Part shown: positions 6,906 to 14,995 of the stretch, in pieces
How the letters are laid out: the number at the start of each line of letters is the position of its first letter
Numbering within the stretch: position 1 is the first letter of the stretch
Made by a program: the position numbers and the translations under genes
The notes under the pieces: model-generated
Told to the model about the DNA's origin: nothing
What the model saw: the letters and a program-made list of their open reading frames with translations, nothing else
Databases searched by the model: none
Assembly: GCF_014701095.1 (NCBI RefSeq)
Contig: NZ_AP023439.1
Coordinates: forward strand, 6,808,001 to 6,872,000
Direction of reading: 5' to 3'
Source of the DNA: Streptomyces tuirus
GTDB taxonomy: Bacteria; Actinomycetota; Actinomycetes; Streptomycetales; Streptomycetaceae
Length of the DNA: 64,000 nucleotides

Positions 6906-8345
6906 TTACGCGGGGGTCTCCGACCGGTCCCCGCCCCACAGCGTGTGGAACGACCCCTCACGGTCCACCCTGCGGTACGTGTGCGCACCGAAGTAGTCCC
7001 GCTGCCCCTGCGTCAGCGCCGCCGGCAGCCGCTCCGCGCGCAGGGCGTCGTAGTAGGCGAGGGCCGCGGCGAAGCCGGGCGTCGGCACACCCTGGCGGGT
7101 CGCGGCGACCAGCACCTCGCGCCAGTCGTCCTGGGCGTCCGCGATCTCCTGCGCGAACGTCGCGTCCGACAGCAGGCTCGGCAGGTCGGGCCGCGTGTCG
7201 TACGCGGCGCGGATCCGGTCCAGGAACGCCGCGCGGATGATGCAGCCGCCCCGCCACAGCGCGGACACCGCACCGAGGTCGATGTCCCAGCCGTACTCGT
7301 CGCGGGCCGCGTCGATCTCGTGGAAGCCCTGCGTGTACGACACGATCTTCGACGCGTACAGGGCCTGCTCCACCCGGTCCGCGAACGCCCGGGCCTCCGC
7401 CTCGCTCAGCGGCTGCGCCTTCGGGCCGGCCAGGCCGCGCGAGGCGTCCCGCAGGGCCGCGTGGCCCGACAGGGAGCGCGCGAACACCGCCTCGGCGATG
7501 CCGGACACCGGCACGCCCAGGTCCAGCGCGATCTGTACGGTCCAGCGGCCGGTGCCCTTCTGCTCGGCCTGGTCGACCACCACGTCGACGAACGGCTTGC
7601 CCGTCTCCGCGTCCACGTGCGACAGCACCTCGGCCGTGATCTCGATCAGGTACGAGTCGAGTCGGCCCCGGTTCCAGGTGCGGAAGATCTCCGCGATCTC
7701 GGCGGGGGAGTACCCGGCGACGTCCCGCAGCAGCTGGTACGCCTCGCCGATCAGCTGCATGTCCGCGTACTCGATGCCGTTGTGCACCATCTTCACGAAG
7801 TGCCCGGCACCGTCCGGACCGACGTGGGAGACGCACGGCGAGTTGTCGGCGGCCTTCGCCGAGATCTTCTCCAGCATCGGGCCGAGCGAGTCGTAGGACT
7901 CCTTCGGGCCGCCCGGCATGATGCTCGGGCCGTTCAGAGCGCCCTCCTCGCCGCCGGAGACGCCCATGCCGACGAAGTGGATGCCCTGCTCGCGCAGGTC
8001 GCGCTCGCGGCGCCGGGTGTCAGCGAAGTGCGCGTTGCCACCGTCGATGATCATGTCGCCGGGCTCCAGCAGCGGCGCGAACTCCTGGATCACCGCGTCC
8101 GTCGGCTCACCGGCCTTCACCATCACGACCAGGCGCCGCGGCCGCTCCAGCGCGGCCACGAAGTCCTTCGCGCTCTCGCACGCGACGAACTCCCCCTCGC
8201 CGCCGAACTCGTCCACCAGGGCGTGCATGCGCGCGGGCGTCCGGTTGTGCACCGCGACCGTGTAGCCGTTGCGGGCGAAGTTGCGGGCGAGGTTGCGGCC
8301 CATGACCGCGAGACCCGTGACGCCGATCTGCGCTGTACTGCTCAT
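6906..8345 (-). CDS. gnd: 6-phosphogluconate dehydrogenase, decarboxylating
   Basis: A 479-aa NADP-dependent enzyme of the oxidative pentose phosphate pathway (6-phosphogluconate to ribulose 5-phosphate plus CO2). It shows the coenzyme motif GLAVMGRNLARNFA and HNRTP, the substrate motif GVSGGEEGALNGPSIMPGG and the catalytic region GHFVKMVHNGIEYADMQLI (Lys and Asn conserved). The length fits the long homodimeric class rather than the short GntZ-like class. ATG 8345 has AGGAG 8 nt upstream; longer in-frame extensions are unsupported. It stands alone, convergent with the proline-rich gene and divergent from the cell-wall hydrolase. Confidence 0.95.
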   Translation of the reverse strand: MSSTAQIGVTGLAVMGRNLARNFARNGYTVAVHNRTPARMHALVDEFGGEGEFVACESAKDFVAALERPRRLVVMVKAGEPTDAVIQEFAPLLEPGDMIIDGGNAHFADTRRRERDLREQGIHFVGMGVSGGEEGALNGPSIMPGGPKESYDSLGPMLEKISAKAADNSPCVSHVGPDGAGHFVKMVHNGIEYADMQLIGEAYQLLRDVAGYSPAEIAEIFRTWNRGRLDSYLIEITAEVLSHVDAETGKPFVDVVVDQAEQKGTGRWTVQIALDLGVPVSGIAEAVFARSLSGHAALRDASRGLAGPKAQPLSEAEARAFADRVEQALYASKIVSYTQGFHEIDAARDEYGWDIDLGAVSALWRGGCIIRAAFLDRIRAAYDTRPDLPSLLSDATFAQEIADAQDDWREVLVAATRQGVPTPGFAAALAYYDALRAERLPAALTQGQRDYFGAHTYRRVDREGSFHTLWGGDRSETPA

Positions 8346-8695
8346 TCGGTTCGCTCCTAAAGACCTCGGTAACGGTGCTGCCGGTGGGCGGTGCCCTCGG
8401 GCATCTGCCGCGACCATCCTGACGTGCCGCTACATCGTCCGCACGCGCGGGTCGCACGACGTGGCGCAGGCTGATACGGACGAGAGCCCCGTCGCGCTCA
8501 GCCGATGTACGCGTCCCCGCGCACGGCGCACCCGCGCACCGTGTGACGTCCACGGTGCACCACCGTGGCGCACGTCGCGCAACAGGCGCCCCATACCGGC
8601 CATTTGGGCTCCCGGGCGGCCGATACGCGTCTTGTTCTGGCCGGTTCGCAGCGCTTACTTTTGCCCCTCCTGACGCATGTCTAGGGGGGCTTTCG
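8346..8695. other. 350-bp divergent promoter region between gnd and the cell-wall hydrolase
   Basis: No gene seen. It should hold both promoters. Just before the hydrolase start, GCCCCTCC-tgacgcatgtcta-GGGGGGC (about 8664-8690) can fold into a stem that would bury the G-rich stretch serving as ribosome site, a possible translation-control element. I looked for a ydaO (c-di-AMP) riboswitch, known upstream of some streptomycete rpf/cell-wall hydrolase genes, and did not recognise one. Confidence 0.4.
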
Positions 8696-9907
8696 ATGGC
8701 CGTACGCGGCCGGCACCGCCGGTATCAGCCGAACAGGATCAACCGCGCCTCGCTCACCGTCACGGCGGGCGGCGCGGGCATGGCACTGCCGTTCATGGGC
8801 ACCGGCGCCGCCCAGGCGGCGGACATGGACACCTGGAACAAGGTCGCCGCCTGCGAGTCCACCAGCAACTGGAGCATCAACACCGGCAACGGCTTCTACG
8901 GCGGACTGCAGTTCACCCAGTCCACCTGGGAGGCCTACGGCGGCCGGGCCTACGCGGCCCGGGCGGACCTGGCGAGCAAGGACCAGCAGATCGCCGTCGC
9001 GGAGAAGGTCCTCGACGGGCAGGGCCCCGGTGCCTGGCCGGTCTGCTCGGTACGGGCCGGACTGACCCGGGGCGGCGGCGAGCCCGACACCCGGCCGGCC
9101 GCCGAGCGCACGAAGAAGAAGGACACGAAGAAGCAGACCTCGATCGAGGACGTACGGCCGCAGTCCACGCCCCAGTCGCGGGCGGGCAAGGCCGAGATGT
9201 ACACCGTGGTCCACGGCGACACCCTCTCCGGCATCGCGGACGACCAGGACGTCCGGGGCGGCTGGCGGGGGCTGTACGCGGCCAACCGCTCGGCCATAGG
9301 GGCCGACCCCGATCTCATCGTGCCCGGCCAGCGCCTCGCGCTGCGCGGCGAGGGCGCCACGAAGACGCGGCCCGCGCACCGGCCGGCGCCGTCGGCGAAG
9401 CCCTCGGTGAAGAAGCCGGTCCAGGACGGCGCCAAGGAGCGGCCGAAGGAGCGGTCCCAGGACGAGGGCACAGAGCGCGCCGGCCGGTCCACGGCCACCC
9501 GGCAGGGCCTGGTCGCCCCCGTCGGCGCCTCCCTCGGGACGCCGTACCGCAAGGCGGGCTCCTCCTGGTCGAAGGGCTACCACACTGGCATCGACTTCCC
9601 CGTGCCCACGGGGACATCGGTCAAGTCGGTCGCGGCGGGCAGCGTCGTCAGCGCGGGATGGGGCGGCTCGTTCGGCTACCAGGTCGTGGTCCGGCACGCC
9701 GACGGCCGCTACAGCCAGTACGCCCATCTGTCGGCGATCTCCGTGCGGGACGGGCAGTCCGTGAGCGCCGGCCAGCGCATCGGCCGCTCGGGCTCCACCG
9801 GCAACAGCTCGGGCCCGCATCTGCACTTCGAGGTGCGGACGGGGCCCGGTTTCGGTTCGGACGTCGACCCGGTGGCGTACCTACGGGCCGGCGGCGTCAG
9901 GATCTGA
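8696..9907 (+). CDS. Secreted cell-wall hydrolase: transglycosylase (Rpf-like) + LysM + M23 peptidase
   Basis: A 403-aa exported peptidoglycan hydrolase. It has a signal region ending AAQAAD (residues 37-43), then a transglycosylase/Rpf-like domain (residues 43-118, WNKVAACESTSNWSINTGNG with catalytic Glu54), a charged linker, LysM (residues 168-215, YTVVHGDTLSGIADDQD), a second Lys/Pro/Arg linker, and an M23 lysostaphin-type peptidase (residues about 297-398) with zinc motifs HTGIDF and HLHFEV. Combining a glycan-cleaving and a peptide-cleaving domain in one protein is typical of streptomycete germination and growth hydrolases. The 3' end overlaps the convergent permease gene by 11 bp. Confidence 0.92.
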   Translation: MAVRGRHRRYQPNRINRASLTVTAGGAGMALPFMGTGAAQAADMDTWNKVAACESTSNWSINTGNGFYGGLQFTQSTWEAYGGRAYAARADLASKDQQIAVAEKVLDGQGPGAWPVCSVRAGLTRGGGEPDTRPAAERTKKKDTKKQTSIEDVRPQSTPQSRAGKAEMYTVVHGDTLSGIADDQDVRGGWRGLYAANRSAIGADPDLIVPGQRLALRGEGATKTRPAHRPAPSAKPSVKKPVQDGAKERPKERSQDEGTERAGRSTATRQGLVAPVGASLGTPYRKAGSSWSKGYHTGIDFPVPTGTSVKSVAAGSVVSAGWGGSFGYQVVVRHADGRYSQYAHLSAISVRDGQSVSAGQRIGRSGSTGNSSGPHLHFEVRTGPGFGSDVDPVAYLRAGGVRI

Positions 9908-11465
9908 TCCGCGTGCGGTGCCGGGCGACCGTGGGCAACGGGACGTACGGGATGCCGTAGTAGGGCACGTAGGGGAGCGGGCGTTCGTCGTCGGAGGCCG
10001 CCACCGCCGACGGCTCCCCGCTCTCGTACGAGGCATCCGCCACGGAAGCCACCACCGCTGCCGCCGCGGCAACGGCGTCCGGCCCGGGCACGAGCACCGC
10101 GCCCGCCGCGTCCGGCACCCCCGCCGGCATCTCCTGCCCACCCCGCGGCCCGACGACCTCCGACCCGGAGCCCGACACCGCAGCAGCGGCCCCCGGCCCC
10201 GGCACGAGCGCAGCCGTGGGGACCAACGGCCCCGAGCCCGGCACCGCAGCAGCGGCCAACGGCTTCGGCACGAGCGCAGCCGCGGGGGCCAACGGCCCCG
10301 AATCCGGCACCGCAGCAGCGGTCAACGACCCTGAGCCCGGCACCGCAGCAGAGCTCCCCGGCCCCGGCACAAGCACAGCCGCAGGCGTCCCCAGCCCCGG
10401 CACAAGCACAGCCGAAACCGTCCCCGCCCTCTTTCCCGCCGCGAGCACGTCCTCTACGAGCAGGCGCCCACCGGCGGGCAGGACATCGGCTCCGGCAGCG
10501 ACGCGCTCGGGCCGGCCGTCCACGCCCTCGGGCGCCCCGCCCACCCACGCGGGCACCTCCGCCGAACCGGCACCAGCGGCCTCGGAGGCGAGCACCGACT
10601 CAGCCGCCGGCAGGCCCTCCGCGTCCTCGGGCCGCCCGTGCGTGAGCCGCTCCGTCGTCAGCAGGATCAGGCCGCCCGCCGCCACCACACCGCAGCTCAG
10701 CGCGAGCGCCGTGCCCGTCGTGCCGTAGCGGAAGGTTTCTCCGAACATCGTGATGCCGACCGCGGCCGCCACCACCGGGTTCACGACCGTCAGCGTCGCC
10801 AGCGGGGCCGCGAGGCCGGCACCCCGGTAGGAGGCCTGCGACAGCAGCATGCCGGCCGTGGCGAGGACGCCGATCACGGCGAGGGACGGCACGTCCGCCG
10901 CCGACACACCGCCGGTCCAGTCGACCGCGACGGTTTTGGTGAACACCGAGGACATGCCGAACGCGATACCGGAGGCGGTCGCCAGCAGCATGCTGCGGAC
11001 CGCCGGGTGCCGGTGCGCGGCCCGGGCGGCGATCATCAGCGTCACGACCACACCGGCCGTGACGACGGCGACGGCCACCCGCTCCGCCGCGTTCAGGGAC
11101 TGCGCGTCGGACGCGGCGACCAGGGACAGCAGACCGGCGAGCCCGACCGTCGCCATGATCGCGCCCCGCCAGGCCGTGGCACCGGCCTTGCGCCCGACGA
11201 ACAGCGCCGCCATGGGCAGGGCCACCACGATGGTCAGCGCGCCGAGCGGCTGCACCAGACTCAGCGGCCCGTAGGCCAGCGCCACCACGTGCAGCAGCCC
11301 ACCGAGGCCGTTCAGCGCGACAGCCGCCCACCAGCCCGGCCGCCGCAGCGGCGCGTACTGCTCGCCCGGCGAGGACTCCGCCACCCGCTCCTGCACGATC
11401 GCCCCGCCCGCGTAGGCGAACGCGGAGACGAGGGACAGCAGGACGGACAACGCGAGGGCGCTCAT
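9897..11465 (-). CDS. EamA/DMT-superfamily membrane protein with low-complexity C-terminal tail
   Basis: A 522-aa protein. Residues 1-300 hold about nine to ten hydrophobic helices of the drug/metabolite transporter type, with the N-terminal MSALALSVLLSLVSAFAYAG and an EamA-like glycine/alanine pattern (GTTGTALALSCGVVAAGGLI). From about residue 320 the protein becomes a Ala/Pro/Val/Gly-rich tail (repeats like AAAVPGSGPL and ALVPGPG) encoded by tandem DNA repeats. DMT proteins normally end soon after the last helix, so the tail of about 200 residues is an oddity. ATG 11465 is preceded by AGAGGACC. The substrate is unknown. The stop lies within the end of the cell-wall hydrolase gene. Confidence 0.8.
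   Translation of the reverse strand: MSALALSVLLSLVSAFAYAGGAIVQERVAESSPGEQYAPLRRPGWWAAVALNGLGGLLHVVALAYGPLSLVQPLGALTIVVALPMAALFVGRKAGATAWRGAIMATVGLAGLLSLVAASDAQSLNAAERVAVAVVTAGVVVTLMIAARAAHRHPAVRSMLLATASGIAFGMSSVFTKTVAVDWTGGVSAADVPSLAVIGVLATAGMLLSQASYRGAGLAAPLATLTVVNPVVAAAVGITMFGETFRYGTTGTALALSCGVVAAGGLILLTTERLTHGRPEDAEGLPAAESVLASEAAGAGSAEVPAWVGGAPEGVDGRPERVAAGADVLPAGGRLLVEDVLAAGKRAGTVSAVLVPGLGTPAAVLVPGPGSSAAVPGSGSLTAAAVPDSGPLAPAAALVPKPLAAAAVPGSGPLVPTAALVPGPGAAAAVSGSGSEVVGPRGGQEMPAGVPDAAGAVLVPGPDAVAAAAAVVASVADASYESGEPSAVAASDDERPLPYVPYYGIPYVPLPTVARHRTRIRS
10160..10370. repeat. Imperfect about 66-bp tandem repeats inside the permease gene
   Basis: Three or more copies of a GC-rich unit containing CCCGGCACCGCAGCAGCGGC alternating with GGCACGAGCGCAGCCG encode the Ala/Val/Pro-Gly tail of the EamA-type protein. 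The reading frame is kept through the array, so it behaves as a coding minisatellite. Confidence 0.75.
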
Positions 11466-11675
11466 CGGCTGGTCCTCTGCGTCAGGCGGGGGCGCTCGGC
11501 CCGGCGCGGCGAAAGGTGGGCTTTCATGAACAACACCCTGCCGTGTCCAGGTCTTCCCGTCGTCGTCCCTGAGCACTCATTGGGTCCTACTGCCGATGGA
11601 GTACGAGGGGACCCCCGTCATCCCCAGGGTGGGCGAGTCCGGTCGGGGGCCACCGGATCGCATCCCTTAGGGGCC

Positions 11676-12431
11676 TTGGTAGTACTGCTCTTCGTGGACC
11701 TCGACCCCGACCTCGCCGCGCTCCGCCCGCTCGCCGGCTTCTTCGTGCTGCGCACGGAAGGAGCACCGGCCGGGTCTCTTCCCACTCTGGCACAGGCCTA
11801 CGCACCGGTGGCACCAGATATATCGGCAAATCCCCTGATTTTTCGGGTGCGGAAGGTCGCGACCGCCCTGGGGGCCCCGGAGTTGCGTGTCGCGGCGTCC
11901 ATCACCCACCAGGGACTCGCGGCCCGGCTCTGGTCGATCGCCCTCGGCTGCGCCGCGCTCTACGGCGGCGTCCCCGACCTCGACGCCCGGCTGCTGCGCT
12001 GGGACGCCGACGGCAGCGCCCCCGACGACCTGTGGCTGACGGACGTACGGCCCTGCCCGGGGGACGCTCCGGCCCTCGCGGACGCCGTCCTGCACGGCCA
12101 CCTCGTCCCGCTGGCGGCGGCCCTGCGCGCCCACCACCGCCTCGCCCCGGGCCTGCTGAGGGGCAATGCCGCCTCCGCGCTGGCCGGCGCCGCGCGGGAA
12201 CTGGACCGCTGGGCCCGGCGGCACGGCCGTCCGGACGTCGCCGCCCGGGCCCGCTCCCTGACCGCGGAACTCCTCGCCCACCCCCTGCTCACCGGCGCCG
12301 GAACCCTCGACGGCACCGCCTTCCGGCGTCGCAGCTGCTGCCTGTACTACCGGGTCCCCGGCGGGGGCGTCTGCGGCGACTGTTGCTTCACACGGCCGCC
12401 CCGCTCTTCCCCACGCGCCCCTTCTGGGTGA
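11676..12431 (+). CDS. (2Fe-2S)-binding protein, FhuF C-terminal type (ferric-siderophore reductase-like)
   Basis: A 251-aa protein whose C-terminus has the FhuF iron-sulfur signature CC-x10-C-x2-C (RRSCCLYYRVPGGGVCGDCC, about residues 220-239). The N-terminal part (VDLDPDLAALRPLAGFF) and the helical middle match streptomycete (2Fe-2S)-binding proteins thought to reduce ferric siderophores in the cytoplasm. The start is uncertain. TTG 11676 fits the family N-terminus and has AGGGG just upstream; ATG 11526 with GGTGGG would add 50 non-conserved residues. No siderophore uptake genes are adjacent. It lies just before glgA on the same strand but with no evident functional tie. Confidence 0.75.
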   Translation: MVVLLFVDLDPDLAALRPLAGFFVLRTEGAPAGSLPTLAQAYAPVAPDISANPLIFRVRKVATALGAPELRVAASITHQGLAARLWSIALGCAALYGGVPDLDARLLRWDADGSAPDDLWLTDVRPCPGDAPALADAVLHGHLVPLAAALRAHHRLAPGLLRGNAASALAGAARELDRWARRHGRPDVAARARSLTAELLAHPLLTGAGTLDGTAFRRRSCCLYYRVPGGGVCGDCCFTRPPRSSPRAPSG

Positions 12432-12470
12432 CCATGAAAGGGAACGGCCGCTGAGAGCAGGGGGTTGCGG

Positions 12471-13622
12471 GTGCGAGTGGGACTGCTGACCCGGGAGTAC
12501 CCGCCGGATGTCTACGGCGGTGCAGGTGTCCATGTCGAGTTCCTCGCCCGCGAGCTCAGACCGCTCGTCGACCTGGACGTGCACTGCTGGGGCGAGGGCC
12601 GTACCGACGGCGTGCGGCGCCACCGCCCCTGGTCCGCGCTCGACGGCGCCAACGACGCGCTGCGCACCTTCTCCGTCGACCTCGCCATGGCCGCCGCCCT
12701 GGAGGGCCGCGAGCTGGTCCACTCGCACACCTGGTACGCCAACCTCGGCGGCCACCTCGCCAAGATGCTGTACGGCATCCCGCACGTCATGACCGCGCAC
12801 TCCCTGGAGCCGCTGCGCCCCTGGAAGGCCGAGCAGCTCGGCGGGGGCTACGAACTGTCCGGCTGGGCCGAACGCACCGCGATCGAGGGCGCCGACGCGG
12901 TGGTCGCCGTCTCCGCGGCCATGCGCGAGGACATCCTCGGCTGCTACCCGGGGCTGGATCCCGAGCGGGTCCACGTCGTGCACAACGGCATCGACACCAC
13001 CCTCTACCGGCCCGACGACGGCACGGACGCCCTGGAGCGGATCGGACTCGACCGCTCCCGTCCCTACGTGCTGTTCGTCGGGCGTATCACCCGGCAGAAG
13101 GGCGTGCCCCACCTGCTGCGCGCGGTGCGGGACATCGACCCGGCCGCGCAGGTCGTGCTGTGCGCCGGGGCCCCGGACACGCCGGAGATCGACCAGGAGT
13201 TCCGTGAGCTGTTCGGGGAGCTGAGCGCGGTCCGCGACGGCGTGTTCTGGATACCGAAGATGCTGCCGCGGCCGGAGGTGATCCAGCTGCTGACGCATGC
13301 CGCCCTGTTCGTCTGCCCCTCGGTGTACGAGCCGCTCGGCATCGTGAACCTGGAGGCGATGGCCTGCGGCACCCCGGTGGTGGCCTCGGCGGTCGGCGGC
13401 ATCCCCGAGGTCGTGGACGACGGCGCCACCGGGCTGCTGGTTCCGCCCGGCGACGCGTTCGAGGCGGATCTCGCCCGGGCCATGGACACGGTTCTGGCTG
13501 ATCCGGAGGCCGCCCGGCGGATGGGCGAGGCCGGGCGGGAGCGGGCGGTCGGCGAGTTCGGCTGGAACGCGGTGGCCCGCCGCACGGCGCGGCTCTACGA
13601 GGAGATCGTCAAACAGGCTTAG
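12471..13622 (+). CDS. glgA: Glycogen synthase, corynebacterial type / alpha-maltose-1-phosphate synthase
   Basis: A 383-aa GT4-fold glycosyltransferase. It begins MRVGLLTREYPPDVYGGAGV (donor-side glycine loop), contains HSHTWYAN, the GT4 hinge FVGRITRQKGVPHLL and the nucleotide-sugar motif PSVYEPLGIVNLEAMACGTPVVAS with catalytic-type E-x7-E. The family was long named GlgA; the mycobacterial orthologue was shown to make alpha-maltose-1-phosphate from ADP-glucose (GlgM) for the GlgE pathway, and that may be its role here. GTG 12471 has AGGGGG upstream; TTG 12465 is an alternative. glgC, the ADP-glucose source, follows after 51 bp on the same strand, so the two form a substrate-linked unit. Confidence 0.9.
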   Translation: MRVGLLTREYPPDVYGGAGVHVEFLARELRPLVDLDVHCWGEGRTDGVRRHRPWSALDGANDALRTFSVDLAMAAALEGRELVHSHTWYANLGGHLAKMLYGIPHVMTAHSLEPLRPWKAEQLGGGYELSGWAERTAIEGADAVVAVSAAMREDILGCYPGLDPERVHVVHNGIDTTLYRPDDGTDALERIGLDRSRPYVLFVGRITRQKGVPHLLRAVRDIDPAAQVVLCAGAPDTPEIDQEFRELFGELSAVRDGVFWIPKMLPRPEVIQLLTHAALFVCPSVYEPLGIVNLEAMACGTPVVASAVGGIPEVVDDGATGLLVPPGDAFEADLARAMDTVLADPEAARRMGEAGRERAVGEFGWNAVARRTARLYEEIVKQA

Positions 13623-13673
13623 TGCGTCCTGCCCAGGGGCAGGCATCGGGAAATCGGCGTGAGGGGAGCGGCC

Positions 13674-14894
13674 ATGCGTGGTGGTGGTCCTTCGGTCCTG
13701 GGGATCGTGCTGGCGGGCGGCGAGGGCAAGCGGCTGATGCCCCTGACCGCCGACCGTGCCAAACCGGCGGTGACCTTCGGCGGTACGTACCGCCTGGTCG
13801 ACTTCGTCCTGTCCAACCTCGTCAACGGCGGAGTCCTGCGCATCTGCGTCCTGACGCAGTACAAGTCGCACTCGCTGGACCGGCACATCACGACCACCTG
13901 GCGGATGTCCAACCTGCTGGGCAACTATGTGACGCCCGTGCCCGCCCAGCAGCGACTCGGCCCGCGCTGGTATCTGGGCAGCGCCGACGCGATCCTGCAG
14001 TCGCTCAACCTGATCTACGACGAGCGCCCCGAGTACGTCGTCGTGTTCGGCGCCGACCACGTCTACCGCATGGACCCGCGCCAGATGCTCGACCAGCACA
14101 TCGAGAGCGGCGCGGGCGTGACGGTCGCCGGGATCCGGGTGCCGCGCACCGAGTCCTCGTCCTTCGGCGTGATCACCCCGGGCTCGGACGGCCAGACGGT
14201 GGAGCGCTTCCTGGAGAAACCGTCCGCCCCGCCCGGGCTGGCGGACGACCCCAACCGCGTCTTCGCCTCCATGGGCAACTACATCTTCACCACCAAGGCC
14301 CTCATCGAGGCGCTCCGGCGGGACGCCGAGGAGGAGTCCTCCGTGCACGACATGGGCGGCTCGATCCTGCCCCAGCTCACCGACCGGGGCGATGCCGCGC
14401 TGTACGACTTCAGCACCAACCACGTGCCCGGCGAGACCTCCCGCGACCAGGGCTACTGGCGGGACGTCGGCACGCTGGACGCCTACTACGAGGCCCATAT
14501 GGACCTGATCGCCGAGCGGCCCGCCTTCAACCTGTACAACCGCAGCTGGCCCATCTACACGCACTCGTACCAGCTCTCGCCGGCGCGCTTCAACGCCGGC
14601 GGCATCGCCAGCGAGTCGATCATCAGCGCCGGCTGCCTGGTGCGCGGACAGGTCACGCGGTCCGTGCTGTCGCCGGGTGTGGTGGTCGACCCGGGGGCGG
14701 TGGTGCAGGGTTCGGTGCTGCACGACAACGTGCACATCGGCCGGGGCGCGGTGGTGCGCGGCGCCGTTCTCGACAAGAACGTCGAGGTGCCGCCGGGCGC
14801 GACCATCGGCGTCAACCCGGAGCGGGACGCGGAGCTGTACACGGTGTCCAAGGCCGGGGTCATCGCCCTCGGGAAGGGGCAGTTGGTCACCTGA
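13674..14894 (+). CDS. glgC: Glucose-1-phosphate adenylyltransferase (ADP-glucose pyrophosphorylase)
   Basis: A 406-aa enzyme making ADP-glucose from ATP and glucose-1-phosphate, the committed step of glycogen/alpha-glucan synthesis. It shows the nucleotidyltransferase signature VLAGGEGKRLMPLTADRAKP (residues 11-30), the substrate Lys region (VERFLEKPSAPPG), GTLDAYYEAHMDL, and a C-terminal left-handed beta-helix of hexapeptide repeats (VVDPGAVVQGSVLHDNVHIG). ATG 13674 is preceded by GAGGGGAG. It is encoded right after the ADP-glucose-using glgA/glgM. Confidence 0.95.
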   Translation: MRGGGPSVLGIVLAGGEGKRLMPLTADRAKPAVTFGGTYRLVDFVLSNLVNGGVLRICVLTQYKSHSLDRHITTTWRMSNLLGNYVTPVPAQQRLGPRWYLGSADAILQSLNLIYDERPEYVVVFGADHVYRMDPRQMLDQHIESGAGVTVAGIRVPRTESSSFGVITPGSDGQTVERFLEKPSAPPGLADDPNRVFASMGNYIFTTKALIEALRRDAEEESSVHDMGGSILPQLTDRGDAALYDFSTNHVPGETSRDQGYWRDVGTLDAYYEAHMDLIAERPAFNLYNRSWPIYTHSYQLSPARFNAGGIASESIISAGCLVRGQVTRSVLSPGVVVDPGAVVQGSVLHDNVHIGRGAVVRGAVLDKNVEVPPGATIGVNPERDAELYTVSKAGVIALGKGQLVT

Positions 14895-14971
14895 CGCGGG
14901 ACCGGCCCCGGGACTTTGTCCTGGCTCTGGACGAAGAGCGGAATCCATGGTGCCATGCAACCTCCTGTACA

Positions 14972-14985
14972 TGACAACGTTGGCA
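14972..14985. promoter_or_regulatory. LacI-family-type operator TGaCAACGTTGgCA
   Basis: This is a TGNCAACGTTGNCA palindrome centred on CAACGTTG, 10 bp before the GTG start of the secreted GH2 gene. LacI-type sugar repressors recognise such CG-centred palindromes. At this position a bound repressor would block transcription or initiation. No LacI gene is in the window, so the regulator must be elsewhere. Confidence 0.6.
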
Positions 14986-14995
14986 TGGAGGTTCC

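Noticed and set aside
8346..8695. ydaO (c-di-AMP) riboswitch before the cell-wall hydrolase
   Set aside because: Such riboswitches precede some streptomycete rpf genes, but I could not find the conserved stem or core; only a short G-rich hairpin is present.
11667..14972. Very long leftward open frame (about 1100 codons) antisense to the FhuF-like, glgA and glgC genes
   Set aside because: It is a GC-skew artefact opposite three well-recognised genes; its sequence has no conserved motifs and is typical shadow composition.
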